The notes: a model not told the origin generated them from the sequence alone. DNA of 64,000 bases from Paenibacillus sp. OK003 (GCF_900109515.1 NZ_FOBD01000016.1:62001-126000), one strand, 5' to 3'. Counted from the stretch's first letter, positions 52,088-60,376 are shown. Translations and numbers: made by a program.

Positions 52088-53066
52088 AAATAAGCGTATA
52101 CTCGTGACTGGCGGTACGGGATCATGGGGTTATGAACTTGTGGCTCAACTGCTGCCCCAGCAGCCCAAGGAGATTATCGTTTACTCCCGGAATGAGTCCA
52201 GCCAAGTGGCGATGAGTCGTGAATTTGAGGACCCGCGTCTTCATTTTCGCATCGGTGATATTCGAGACAAGGATGCCTTAACCGTTGCCTGTCAGCATGT
52301 GGATTATGTGTTTCATCTCGCAGCGCTCAAGCATGTGCCGGTGTGTGAAGACCAACCTTATGAAGCACTCAAAACCAATGTGATCGGCACACAGAATGTC
52401 ATCGAAGCTGCCATTGAAAATCAGGTGGAAAAGGTCATTTATATTTCGACCGACAAGGCCGCCAATCCATCCAATTTCTATGGCATGACGAAGGCGATCG
52501 GCGAGAAGTTAATCGTATATGCCAATCTGCTGCATAGCAATACGCGGTTTGTCACTGTACGTGGTGGTAATGTACTCGGAACGAACGGCAGTGTCGTGCA
52601 CTTATTCAAGAATCAGATTCGATCCAAAGGTCAAGTCTCCATCACGGATATGAAAATGACTCGATTTTTTCTCACCCTGAAAGACGCGATCACATTGCTG
52701 TTCAAAGCATCGGTGGAAAGCGTTGGCGGCGAGATTTTTGTCATGACGATGCCGACATGCAAAATCGTAGATCTGGCAGAAGTGCTGATTGAGGATTCAG
52801 GCATGGAGAATGTATCCATTGTGGAACGCGGCACCCGACCTGGTGAGAAGATTCACGAAATTTTGATGAGTGAATTCGAGAGCATGACAACCGTTATCTA
52901 CGATGAGCAATACTTAGTGATTTTGCCTACACTGGGTATTCCAGGGTTGAAAGAGCACTACACGAACTGTCCTCCGGTCTCCTTCAGCAGCTTCAGTTCC
53001 GAGCATCAACTGATGACCAAAGAAGAGATTCGTGAAATTCTGCAACGCGGAGGATTCCTGTCATGA
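52080..53066 (+). CDS. UDP-GlcNAc inverting 4,6-dehydratase/5-epimerase-like SDR (CapE/WbjB/WbvB type)
   Basis: A 328-residue SDR. NAD site is ILVTGGTGSWGYELVAQLL; then DIRDKDALTVACQHVDYVFHLAALKHVPVCEDQPYEALKTNVIGTQNV, STDKAANPSNFYGMTKAIGEKL, and TRFVTVRGGNVLGTNGSV. This is the FlaA1/CapE family, in which Met and Lys take the place of the usual catalytic Tyr set. It would turn UDP-GlcNAc into a UDP-4-keto-6-deoxy-L-hexosamine. GGAGGG lies 6 bases before the ATG, inside the end of the 2-epimerase gene. Confidence 0.87.
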   Translation: MFENKRILVTGGTGSWGYELVAQLLPQQPKEIIVYSRNESSQVAMSREFEDPRLHFRIGDIRDKDALTVACQHVDYVFHLAALKHVPVCEDQPYEALKTNVIGTQNVIEAAIENQVEKVIYISTDKAANPSNFYGMTKAIGEKLIVYANLLHSNTRFVTVRGGNVLGTNGSVVHLFKNQIRSKGQVSITDMKMTRFFLTLKDAITLLFKASVESVGGEIFVMTMPTCKIVDLAEVLIEDSGMENVSIVERGTRPGEKIHEILMSEFESMTTVIYDEQYLVILPTLGIPGLKEHYTNCPPVSFSSFSSEHQLMTKEEIREILQRGGFLS

Positions 53067-53890
53067 AACTGCTGATACTTGGGGGAAACGGAATGGCCGG
53101 CCATGTCTTGGTCGACTATTTCCGCCGTCAAGGCTTGCATAGTGTCTTCTACACGACACGGGATGTATCAGACCCTAACGGTCTGCTGCTGGATGTAAAC
53201 GACAGCTTTATGGTCGACCGTCTGGTGGAGGCGGTGCATCCGGATGTCATCGTTAATGCGGTAGGTGTTTTGAACAGCATTGCGGATGAAGATAAAATTA
53301 CCGCTTATCATATTAACGGGTTTCTGCCGCATCGTTTGCGGCGGATTGCTGACACGATCGGTGCACGTCTGATTCACATCAGTACAGATTGTGTGTTTAG
53401 TGGGGACCGTGGGGCGTACCGGGAGGATGATGTTACCGATGGAACGTCTGCCTATGCAATCACAAAAGCACTGGGGGAAGTCCTAGATGCTGGGCATCTG
53501 ACGATCCGTACGTCCATTATAGGACCTGAAATTCGGAAAGGCGGCATCGGTCTGATGCATTGGTTCATGTCCTGCACAGGCGAGATTGGCGGATATACAC
53601 GTGTCTTCTGGAATGGGGTGACCACCCTTGAACTGGCCAAATGGGTAGATCATTACCTGGCATCTCCGGTCAGTGGTCTAATCCATCTGGCTCATCCGTT
53701 GCCTGTCAGCAAGCATGATCTGCTTGTACTGTTCAAGCAGATATGGGATAAACAGGATGTTGTTATCGTACCCGATGATAGCGTTGTGCAGGACCGCACG
53801 TTAGTTTCCACACGTGAGGATGTGAAGACAGACCTTCCGGATTATTCTACGATGCTGAAGGAGTTGGCATTATGGATGGAGCAGAGCTAA
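53063..53890 (+). CDS. RmlD-like sugar-nucleotide reductase
   Basis: A 275-residue SDR. NADPH site LLILGGNGMAGHVLVDYF; VIVNAVGVLNS; LIHISTDCVFSGDRGAYREDD; and an active-site Tyr/Lys pair in SAYAITKALGEV. It matches RmlD and the reductase domain of CapF but lacks the C-terminal cupin of CapF that epimerises C-3. In the route with the two preceding enzymes it would reduce the 4-keto group, giving a UDP-L-rhamnosamine-type product as with WbvR. Its ATG overlaps the previous stop, and its end overlaps the next gene by 19 bases. Confidence 0.83.
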   Translation: MKLLILGGNGMAGHVLVDYFRRQGLHSVFYTTRDVSDPNGLLLDVNDSFMVDRLVEAVHPDVIVNAVGVLNSIADEDKITAYHINGFLPHRLRRIADTIGARLIHISTDCVFSGDRGAYREDDVTDGTSAYAITKALGEVLDAGHLTIRTSIIGPEIRKGGIGLMHWFMSCTGEIGGYTRVFWNGVTTLELAKWVDHYLASPVSGLIHLAHPLPVSKHDLLVLFKQIWDKQDVVIVPDDSVVQDRTLVSTREDVKTDLPDYSTMLKELALWMEQS

Positions 53891-54813
53891 CAGGCAAAAA
53901 GGTACTGATCACGGGTGCTTCTGGCTTCACTGGACGCCATGCGGTTGATTATTTTGAGGCAGTCGGTGCGGCGGTTGCAGCGGTGGTCAGGCGGGCAGGT
54001 ATACATTCGTTTGGCGATGGCGTGGCTGTACATGTCTGTGATCTTAACGATAAACAGCAAGTCCGTCATCTGATTGAAGAGGTAAAACCGGATTATGTGT
54101 TGCATCTTGCAGGCAAAAATTCCGTGCCCGATTCCTGGTCCGATCCGCTGCTTGTACTAGAGACCAATGTGATGGCTGTTCTGTATTTGCTGGATGCGCT
54201 AAGAAGCTGTCCGGCGGCACGGACCGTTATTGTGGGTTCCCGATTAAAGTATACTCCTGAACCTGGTCGGTCACCGCAGCCTCCGCACCCGTACAGTCTC
54301 AGCAAAGCATTAGAGGAAATGGTATCTCTGTCATGGATGTCTCTCTTTGGACAGCAGATTATGCTGGCCGAGCCGGGAAATCTGATTGGGGCAGGCCCTT
54401 CAAAGGGCATATGTTCGCTGCTGGCACGTCATATTGTTGCCTGTGAACAGGAAGGTAAGACGGAGGCCTTTCGTCTATCCGGCCGGGATAATACCCGTGA
54501 TTTTCTAGATGTGCGGGATGCGGTCCGGGCCTATGCAACCCTGCTAGTTCAAGGTACAACGGGTAACGTTTATCCGGTTGTATCGGGCACGGAGCGCAGC
54601 CTGGGAGAGATTGCGGATACGCTGCTAGCCATGACCGAAGCGGAGGTGCCTGTACGCTGGGACGGAGCTTCTTCCGGTCCGGACGGGGCTGGAGATCAGG
54701 AGGAGTTCTCGGCACTGCGCAAGTTGGGCTGGCAGCCGCTGATTCCGTTTACTCAATCTCTTCAGGACATTCTGAGTGATGTTCGTACCCAGCAGGGGAG
54801 GTCGACTGAATGA
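53872..54813 (+). CDS. NAD-dependent sugar epimerase/dehydratase, SDR family
   Basis: A 313-residue extended SDR. NAD site VLITGASGFTGRHAVDYF; VLHLAGKNSVPDSW; catalytic YSLSK in PHPYSLSKALEEM; and TRDFLDVRDAVRAY typical of the GDP-mannose dehydratase/reductase and UDP-glucose epimerase group. The exact sugar cannot be told. AAGGAG lies 8 bases before ATG 53872, inside the end of the reductase gene. The stop overlaps the next start (ATGA). It extends the nucleotide-sugar set of the locus to four enzymes plus the RmlA-like protein. Confidence 0.82.
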   Translation: MDGAELTGKKVLITGASGFTGRHAVDYFEAVGAAVAAVVRRAGIHSFGDGVAVHVCDLNDKQQVRHLIEEVKPDYVLHLAGKNSVPDSWSDPLLVLETNVMAVLYLLDALRSCPAARTVIVGSRLKYTPEPGRSPQPPHPYSLSKALEEMVSLSWMSLFGQQIMLAEPGNLIGAGPSKGICSLLARHIVACEQEGKTEAFRLSGRDNTRDFLDVRDAVRAYATLLVQGTTGNVYPVVSGTERSLGEIADTLLAMTEAEVPVRWDGASSGPDGAGDQEEFSALRKLGWQPLIPFTQSLQDILSDVRTQQGRSTE

Positions 54814-55526
54814 ATCCAAGCGTGTCGATTGTCATTCCGTTTTACAATTGTCCCTATGTACCTCAAGCGATCCAGAGTGCACTGAACCAGACATATACCG
54901 ATGTGGAGATCATTATCGTCAACGATGGCTCTACCCGGCATGAGGAACTGCTTCAGCCTTATCTTCCATACATCTATGTTCTTGGCAAAAGCAACGGCGG
55001 CACAGCTACGGCTCTGAATCACGGCATCCGTCATGCCTCCGGGGACTATATCGCCTGGCTGAGCTCGGATGATCTCTTATATCCGGATAAGATTCGTCAT
55101 CAGGTTGAATTTATGCAACGGGAGAATGTGCTCATCTCACATACCAACTTTAATTACATTAATGAGCATTCTGCGGTGACCAAGCTGAACGGAGGAGCAG
55201 AACCGTTGGCCGAACCGGATTGGCTGCGACTCTTCGTAAACGGCAATCCGGTGAACGGCTGTACCGTGATGATCCATAGGGACCTGTTCAGTGCGGTGGG
55301 TCTGTTCGATGAACTGTTGCCTTATACGCATGATCTGGATTTATGGATGCGTATTCTGCTAAGTGGACATCGTTTTCCATATCTGAACGAATCGCTTACG
55401 GCATATCGACGGCACGGGGAAATGGGGACGGTGCGCCATTCGGATATCATCGGCCGGGAGGCCTCCATGGTATGGTCCAGATATCGGGAGCCTTTGTTGC
55501 AGCGGATTGCTGCCATGGGAGGATAA
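54810..55526 (+). CDS. Family 2 glycosyltransferase
   Basis: A 238-residue GT2 enzyme: VSIVIPFYNCPYVPQAI, IIIVNDGSTRHEELL, the metal-site region WLSSDDLLYPDKI, and VNGCTVMIHRDLF with YTHDLDLWMRIL. GGGGAGG lies 8 bases before the ATG, which overlaps the SDR stop. It is a clear paralog of the GT2 encoded 230 bases downstream, of identical length, so one arose by duplication. It ends the long coupled unit that starts at 47023 or 50996. Confidence 0.88.
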   Translation: MNPSVSIVIPFYNCPYVPQAIQSALNQTYTDVEIIIVNDGSTRHEELLQPYLPYIYVLGKSNGGTATALNHGIRHASGDYIAWLSSDDLLYPDKIRHQVEFMQRENVLISHTNFNYINEHSAVTKLNGGAEPLAEPDWLRLFVNGNPVNGCTVMIHRDLFSAVGLFDELLPYTHDLDLWMRILLSGHRFPYLNESLTAYRRHGEMGTVRHSDIIGREASMVWSRYREPLLQRIAAMGG

Positions 55527-55688
55527 AGAACGTTGGTGGGGGTTATGGAGGTCGTAAGCTGGCCGAATAACGCCCTCTTTATTTATATGCATTTCGATCT
55601 ATACCTTACTGATTGAAAGCCGCGCTTTGGATTTATGCAAAAGGCTCATGTGCGTAATTAATGCTCTGCTATGCAACAGATGCCTGAT

Positions 55689-55715
55689 ACCTAATAGATC
55701 TATCCTCATATAATA
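55689..55715 (+). promoter_or_regulatory. Sigma-K-type promoter
   Basis: AC at 55689-55690, a 16-base spacer, then CATATAATA at 55707-55715. Both elements and the spacing match sigma-K. The start codon of the GT2 gene is about 41 bases past the -10. Confidence 0.6.
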
Positions 55716-55756
55716 GGGAGAATGGTATTACTCACGCGGAGAAAGGGGAGGACCGA

Positions 55757-56473
55757 ATGGAGCCAAAAGTAACAATTGTCATTCCTTTTTATAATTGCGC
55801 GTACATCGAGCAGGCTGTTCACAGCGCCATTCACCAGACGTATCCGCATATTGAGGTCATTGTGGTGGATGACGGCTCTACGAAGCATGTGGAGCGGCTG
55901 CAACCATTCATGGATCGCATCCGCTATATTCGTAAAGAGAATGGTGGCACGGCAACCGCGTTAAACGAGGGAATCAAACAGGCGACAGGTGATTACTTTG
56001 TCTGGCTCAGCTCCGACGATGTGATGTTGCTGGACCGGGTGGAGAAGCAACTGAAGTTCATGCTTGACGTCAAGGCATCTTTCTGTCACGGGGCCTATCA
56101 TTATGTAGATGCGAACAGCGAATGGATGGACACCGTCAGACCAGAAGTAGGGAGTCGTCTGGAAATGCTTCAGGTGCTGATCGAAGGTTGTCCAATCAAC
56201 GGTTGCACTGTGATGCTTGAGATGGATGCATTTCGAAAGTTTGGCATGTTTGACACCGAGTTTCGCTACACGCATGACTATGAGATGTGGCTGAGACTGT
56301 TTCCGCTCTATGAGCTGTTCTATTACAATGAGCCTCTGATGTGTTATCGGGTTCATGAATCGATGGGAACCAAGAAACACTTTGAGGCACTGAAAACAGA
56401 GATGGAACTTGTTCAAGCGAAGCATCGGCCCGTACTACTCAATCTGCTGCAGGTTGGTGGTTACTGGAAGTAG
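55757..56473 (+). CDS. Family 2 glycosyltransferase, tandem paralog
   Basis: A 238-residue GT2 enzyme aligned end to end with the preceding one: VTIVIPFYNCAYIEQAV, VIVVDDGSTKHVERL, NGGTATALNEGIKQATGDYFVWLSSDD, INGCTVMLEMDAF, YTHDYEMWLRLF. GAAAGGGGAGGACCGA precedes the ATG. It has its own sigma-K-type promoter and a terminator, so it is expressed on its own, unlike its paralog. Confidence 0.88.
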   Translation: MEPKVTIVIPFYNCAYIEQAVHSAIHQTYPHIEVIVVDDGSTKHVERLQPFMDRIRYIRKENGGTATALNEGIKQATGDYFVWLSSDDVMLLDRVEKQLKFMLDVKASFCHGAYHYVDANSEWMDTVRPEVGSRLEMLQVLIEGCPINGCTVMLEMDAFRKFGMFDTEFRYTHDYEMWLRLFPLYELFYYNEPLMCYRVHESMGTKKHFEALKTEMELVQAKHRPVLLNLLQVGGYWK

Positions 56474-56522
56474 AGGCTAAAAGTTGTGGAAGCACGAATG
56501 CTAGATAGTGAACCGCAAGAAT

Positions 56523-56577
56523 AAGAGGATATTCGGTTGCCGTTAAGTGATGGTGCGGCATGAACGAATATCCTCTT
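56523..56577 (+). terminator. Intrinsic terminator
   Basis: AAGAGGATATTCG and CGAATATCCTCTT form a perfect 13-bp stem with a 29-base loop. It sits between the GT2 gene and the converging minus-strand genes. Confidence 0.75.
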
Positions 56578-56607
56578 GTTTGTTCCTGATTGTAAAGTTA
56601 CCTGACT

Positions 56608-56781
56608 CTAATTTTTCTCAGAAGTGAGAATGTGCATAGTTGTCGGATCAGGGAAAACGTACCCTTTGGGCAGCTTCTTGATTAATTCATTCATTACAGC
56701 GTAATCTACTTCGATATGAGACGTTGACACAGGGGTGGAGAACCAACGATTATACAAATCACTGGGTACAAGCAAAGTCAT
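56608..56781 (-). CDS. 57-residue protein coupled to the upstream glycosyltransferase
   Basis: A short gene whose ATG overlaps the TGA of the minus-strand GT4 gene (ATGA), with GGGAGG about 10 bases before it inside that gene. The product begins MTLLVPSDLYNRWFSTPVST and continues with an amphipathic helix (YAVMNELIKKLPKG), then VFPDPTTMHILTSEKN. No family is recognised. Coupled overlap and a good site make it a credible gene although it is short. It may be a partner of the transferase. Confidence 0.6.
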   Translation of the reverse strand: MTLLVPSDLYNRWFSTPVSTSHIEVDYAVMNELIKKLPKGYVFPDPTTMHILTSEKN

Positions 56782-58016
56782 GTCCTCTGACCTCCCATCT
56801 GAATGGCTTCCTGGTAGACATGCAGCGTGCGCAATCCCATCTCCTCCAGTGATCGATGTTGTTCAGCCCATGCTCTGGCTGCCGCTCCTACCTTTGCACG
56901 GGTGGCATTATCCTGCAGAAGAGCATTTAATAGTGCGCTCAGGGATTCTGCATCCTGGGGTGGCACAACCCAACCGGTATGTTCAGGCTGCACCATCTCA
57001 GGCATGCCCGCCGTACCGCTTACAATGACAGGCAATCCGGCGAGCTGAGCCTCGGTGACCGAGAAAGGCTGCGTATCCTGCAAGCTGGGCTGCACATAAA
57101 TGTCAGCATGGCGGAGGAATGAAGGGATGTTGTCGAGTTTACCCCAGAAAACGATGTCATTACCTACGCCAAGATCATTGGCTTGGGAGCGCAGATCCTC
57201 CATCAGATTTCCTTCCCCAGCAATCCAGCAGATCCAATCTGAGCGGGTCTTCTTCAGGCTGGAGAGCGCTTTGACCAGAATATGCACCCCTTTGATGTGC
57301 TCCAGTCTGCCCGTAAAGGCGATCACTTTTTTACCCGCTGGCTTGCGCTGACGGAACTTGACTGCTGCTTGGGCACGGTAGGTTGGAATATCCACAGCAT
57401 AAGGAATGATTCGAAATTTGGACTCGGGAACATGGAGGTCCGTAAGTGTGCTCTTAATCCAATGGCTGGACACCAGTATAAGCTCAGATTGTTCAGCGCT
57501 TCGCTCTTCCAATGAGAGAAAGTAGCGACCTTGCTTGGTTTGCAAGTAGGCGGGTAAGCTCAGCTGCGGATTGGAGGTTTGGGCGTCATAAAAGGTTTCG
57601 CGGGCAAGAGCCCCATGGTAACTGGTCACAAGCGGTGTGTAGCGATTCAATATACGTTTCATTGCGACGGCAGCCACCGGATCTTGTGCATGGATGATGT
57701 CGTAATGATCAACGCCCAGATAAGCAGCAGCCATCTCGAAGGCGTAGCGGTTCAATTCGTAATAAGCCACGAGAGCGTTGGTAGTAAAATCTGGAAAAAC
57801 CGTGGGATTAAGCTTGGCTTGAAGCATGGGCCATACCTTATCCTTAGAGAAGGAACGATTGAGATTGCGAATGTAAACTTCATTTTTGGCTCCGTTGGTG
57901 CCCATAATATCCACCTCTACACCAAGAGCCATCAGCCTGTCAGCCAGCTGCTTCACATATGTCCATATTCCACCCATCTGTGTAAGCTCCCAATAGGTCA
58001 CGAGCAGAACTTTCAT
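56778..58016 (-). CDS. GT4-family glycosyltransferase
   Basis: A 412-residue GT-B enzyme of family GT4: LLVTYWELTQMGGIWTYVKQLADRL with the usual Gly-rich start, HAQDPVAAVAMKRIL, FTGRLEHIKGVHILVKAL, and the donor site VQPSLQDTQPFSVTEAQLAGLPVIVSGTAGMPE. GGGGG lies 5 bases before the ATG. CATAGACTA (58071-58063 on the minus strand) is a sporulation-type -10 about 47 bases upstream of the start codon. It is the only part of the glycan block on the minus strand, apart from its coupled small gene. Confidence 0.88.
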   Translation of the reverse strand: MKVLLVTYWELTQMGGIWTYVKQLADRLMALGVEVDIMGTNGAKNEVYIRNLNRSFSKDKVWPMLQAKLNPTVFPDFTTNALVAYYELNRYAFEMAAAYLGVDHYDIIHAQDPVAAVAMKRILNRYTPLVTSYHGALARETFYDAQTSNPQLSLPAYLQTKQGRYFLSLEERSAEQSELILVSSHWIKSTLTDLHVPESKFRIIPYAVDIPTYRAQAAVKFRQRKPAGKKVIAFTGRLEHIKGVHILVKALSSLKKTRSDWICWIAGEGNLMEDLRSQANDLGVGNDIVFWGKLDNIPSFLRHADIYVQPSLQDTQPFSVTEAQLAGLPVIVSGTAGMPEMVQPEHTGWVVPPQDAESLSALLNALLQDNATRAKVGAAARAWAEQHRSLEEMGLRTLHVYQEAIQMGGQRT

Positions 58017-58062
58017 AGGTACCCCCTTGTCACGGCCTGCACAGGCCGATCTTCTATCCAGT

Positions 58063-58161
58063 TAGTCTATGAAAAAAGGCAGACGAAAGGGTGGGCATTT
58101 CCGCTGAATTGGATAAAATGGGTGATTGCAAATAGCAATGGACGAGAGAAGGCATAACATA
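58063..58161. promoter_or_regulatory. Divergent sporulation-type -10 elements
   Basis: CATAGACTA on the minus strand (58063-58071) faces the GT4 gene, and CATAACATA on the plus strand (58153-58161) faces the 115-residue gene. Both match CATANNNTA in full, each 41-47 bases before a start codon. Neither has an AC at the ideal -35 distance. Confidence 0.45.
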
Positions 58162-58202
58162 TCTAGAGAGAGGGTCAACTCTGCTCTATAGGAGGGATAC
58201 AC

Positions 58203-58550
58203 ATGGCCGTATATTTGCTGGAGATTCACGAGAAACTGCTGCAAACCGTTGTTCCGGTGAGATATATGGACATTGAATTGGCATTTGTGGGCAATGACGA
58301 TGTGGATATATTTGTCGGAGGGGTTAGTCACACCCGCGGGGAGCTATATCGCTACCTTTTACGAATGGGGCCGGATACGGAAAACTACATTATTCATAAT
58401 CTGGCGGTCTCATCCGATCCGTGCGAACTGCGTATCATTAGCAACAGTTTTTCACCAAATCATCTGGTTATTCGCATGTACTGCAGAAGCGACCAAGGCC
58501 AGACTCTGGGTATACTTTCGGAGCATCAGATGATCAAGCTGGCAGATTAG
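58203..58550 (+). CDS. Protein of unknown function, probably sporulation-expressed
   Basis: A 115-residue soluble protein, mixed alpha/beta, with no signal peptide or known motif: YLLEIHEKLLQTVVPVRYMDIELAFVGNDDVDIFVGG, then LAVSSDPCELRIISNSFSPNHLVIRMYC. AGGAGGGATACAC precedes the ATG. A CATAACATA -10 lies 41 bases upstream, and it diverges from a glycosyltransferase gene with a similar element, so it is probably made in the mother cell. No function is offered. Confidence 0.7.
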   Translation: MAVYLLEIHEKLLQTVVPVRYMDIELAFVGNDDVDIFVGGVSHTRGELYRYLLRMGPDTENYIIHNLAVSSDPCELRIISNSFSPNHLVIRMYCRSDQGQTLGILSEHQMIKLAD

Positions 58551-58657
58551 CAAAGTTCACCATAATGAGTATCGATAAACCAAAGGGATGGAGCAGGAGA
58601 AGACCTGGTCCATTTTTTGGCATACATACATGATCCGTTATTTAATAAAAAAATAGC

Positions 58658-58740
58658 TTGACAGCAAAGGTATTTTCATTAGAATTAACCTATGCTTAAA
58701 CAAGAGTTTAAAACGACGGTTTAAAACAAAAGTTTGAAAC
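58658..58740 (+). promoter_or_regulatory. Promoter and triple-repeat operator of the drug exporter
   Basis: TTGACA (58658-58663) and TAGAAT (58680-58685) are 16 bp apart. Downstream, TTTAAAAC at 58707 and 58720 and TTTGAAAC at 58733 repeat every 13 bp; parts also form an inverted repeat (ACGAC...GTCGT). This looks like a repressor operator. Confidence 0.65.
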
Positions 58741-58804
58741 GTCGTGAATATAAGGCCGATGGAGAGGCGCATATAAAGATAATGCCTCCAGGCCGGAAAA
58801 GAGA

Positions 58805-60301
58805 GTGGAGAGAGTGAAACAACAAACAGCAGTGCCCCAGGCCCCGGCGGAGTTTTCGATTAAAACGATTATTCTGCCGCTACTGGCTATTATCGTCGGG
58901 ATGATTATGGTCATCTTGGACAGCACGGTGGTTAACGTGGCGATTCCGAATCTGGTTCAATATTTTGAGACCGATCTGAAGACCATTCAATGGACGGTTA
59001 CAGGATATACGTTGGCTTTGTCAGCCGTCATTCCGCTGGCCGGATGGTTGACCGACCGATTCGGTGCCAAAAGAGTATTTCTGTTCACGATTGCGATGTT
59101 TACTCTGGGTTCGGTCTTATGTTCGATCGCACAATCTCCTGAACAATTGATTGTTTACCGCATCATCCAGGGACTTGGCGGAGGCATGGTTGCGCCAATT
59201 GGTATGGCGATGGTGTTCCGTCTGGCTCCTCCCGAAAGAAGAGGCTCTATCATGGGTATGCTCGGGATTCCGATGCTGTTGGCCCCTGCGCTGGGTCCGG
59301 TTTTATCGGGTTGGTTCATTGAATCACTCAGCTGGCATTGGATCTTCCTGATCAATCTGCCGATTGGTATTGCCGCTTTTATTCTATGTATCAAATTCCT
59401 GCCGGATACGGATCGTGGACGCACGCCTGCGCTTGATCTGGTTGGTATGATTCTGGCACCAATTGCATTCTCGATGCTCGCATACGGTGTAAGTGAAGGC
59501 GGAACAAGCTGGACGTCTGCAACAACACTGACAGGTGTGATTGTCGGAGGTGTGGCGCTGATCCTGTTCGTTATCGTGGAGCTTCGTCACAAAAATCCGC
59601 TGTTGGAACTTCGGGTGTTCAAATCATCTGATTTCACACGGGGTATCATTCTGGCATGGGTGTCACAAGTCGCTTTGTTCGGGGCGATGATATTGATTCC
59701 GCTTTATCTGCAACAAATTAAAGGCTACACTGCACTGGAAACAGGACTCATTCTGCTCCCGCAGGCGCTGGCTTCCGGTGTGGGTATGCCACTTGGTGGA
59801 CGTTTATTTGATAAAATTGGTGCAAGACCACTGGCTTTCGTGGGTCTGGGAATCATCTCAGGTGCACTGTTTATTCTGTCATCGATTACGGCGGAAACGG
59901 GGCTTGGTCTGATCATTCTTAGCCTTGTCATGATGGGATTGGGTATGGGCTTCTCCATGATGCCACTCAATACGCATGTACTGAATGCTGCTCCACGTAA
60001 GCTGGTAGGTCGGGTTACCCCGCTTACTGCTGCTGCACAACAAGTGGTAGTGTCCTTTGCAGTTGCAGGTCTGACAGGTTTCTTGACCTCCCATATTGCA
60101 AGCAATACTGCCGGAGCTACTGATGCTGCAGGTGTGGTGAATGGATTAGTGGCTGGTTTTAACGACACCTTCTTCCTTGCAGCGTGCATTGCCTTGTTTG
60201 GATGTCTGCTCAGTCTGATCCTGCGCAAACCCAAACGGATGGAGGAAGACTCCCTTCAAACAGGGGATCAACCTGATCCTGCAATGATGATGGGACATTA
60301 A
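58805..60301 (+). CDS. DHA2-family (EmrB/QacA) drug:proton exporter
   Basis: A 498-residue membrane protein with about 14 spans. Family motifs are LDSTVVNVAIPNL (motif D1), GWLTDRFGAKRVFLFTIAMFTLGSVLCSIA (motif A) and RIIQGLGGGMVAPIGMAM (motif B), then GPVLSGWFIESLSWHWIFLINLPIG (motif C). It would export toxic compounds using the proton gradient. The frame opens at GTG 58805; GTG 58814 with GGAG just before is also possible. It has its own promoter with repeats that look like a repressor site, but no regulator gene is adjacent. Confidence 0.9.
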   Translation: MERVKQQTAVPQAPAEFSIKTIILPLLAIIVGMIMVILDSTVVNVAIPNLVQYFETDLKTIQWTVTGYTLALSAVIPLAGWLTDRFGAKRVFLFTIAMFTLGSVLCSIAQSPEQLIVYRIIQGLGGGMVAPIGMAMVFRLAPPERRGSIMGMLGIPMLLAPALGPVLSGWFIESLSWHWIFLINLPIGIAAFILCIKFLPDTDRGRTPALDLVGMILAPIAFSMLAYGVSEGGTSWTSATTLTGVIVGGVALILFVIVELRHKNPLLELRVFKSSDFTRGIILAWVSQVALFGAMILIPLYLQQIKGYTALETGLILLPQALASGVGMPLGGRLFDKIGARPLAFVGLGIISGALFILSSITAETGLGLIILSLVMMGLGMGFSMMPLNTHVLNAAPRKLVGRVTPLTAAAQQVVVSFAVAGLTGFLTSHIASNTAGATDAAGVVNGLVAGFNDTFFLAACIALFGCLLSLILRKPKRMEEDSLQTGDQPDPAMMMGH

Positions 60302-60332
60302 TTCTTATAAGCTGATTTCATGAATTTAATTT

Positions 60333-60369
60333 TAAGGCAGTTCAGAGCATCTTTCTGAACTGCCTTTTT
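60333..60369 (+). terminator. Intrinsic terminator
   Basis: AAGGCAGTTCAGA pairs with TCTGAACTGCCTT and is followed by TTT. Confidence 0.88.
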
Positions 60370-60376
60370 GTTTTGT

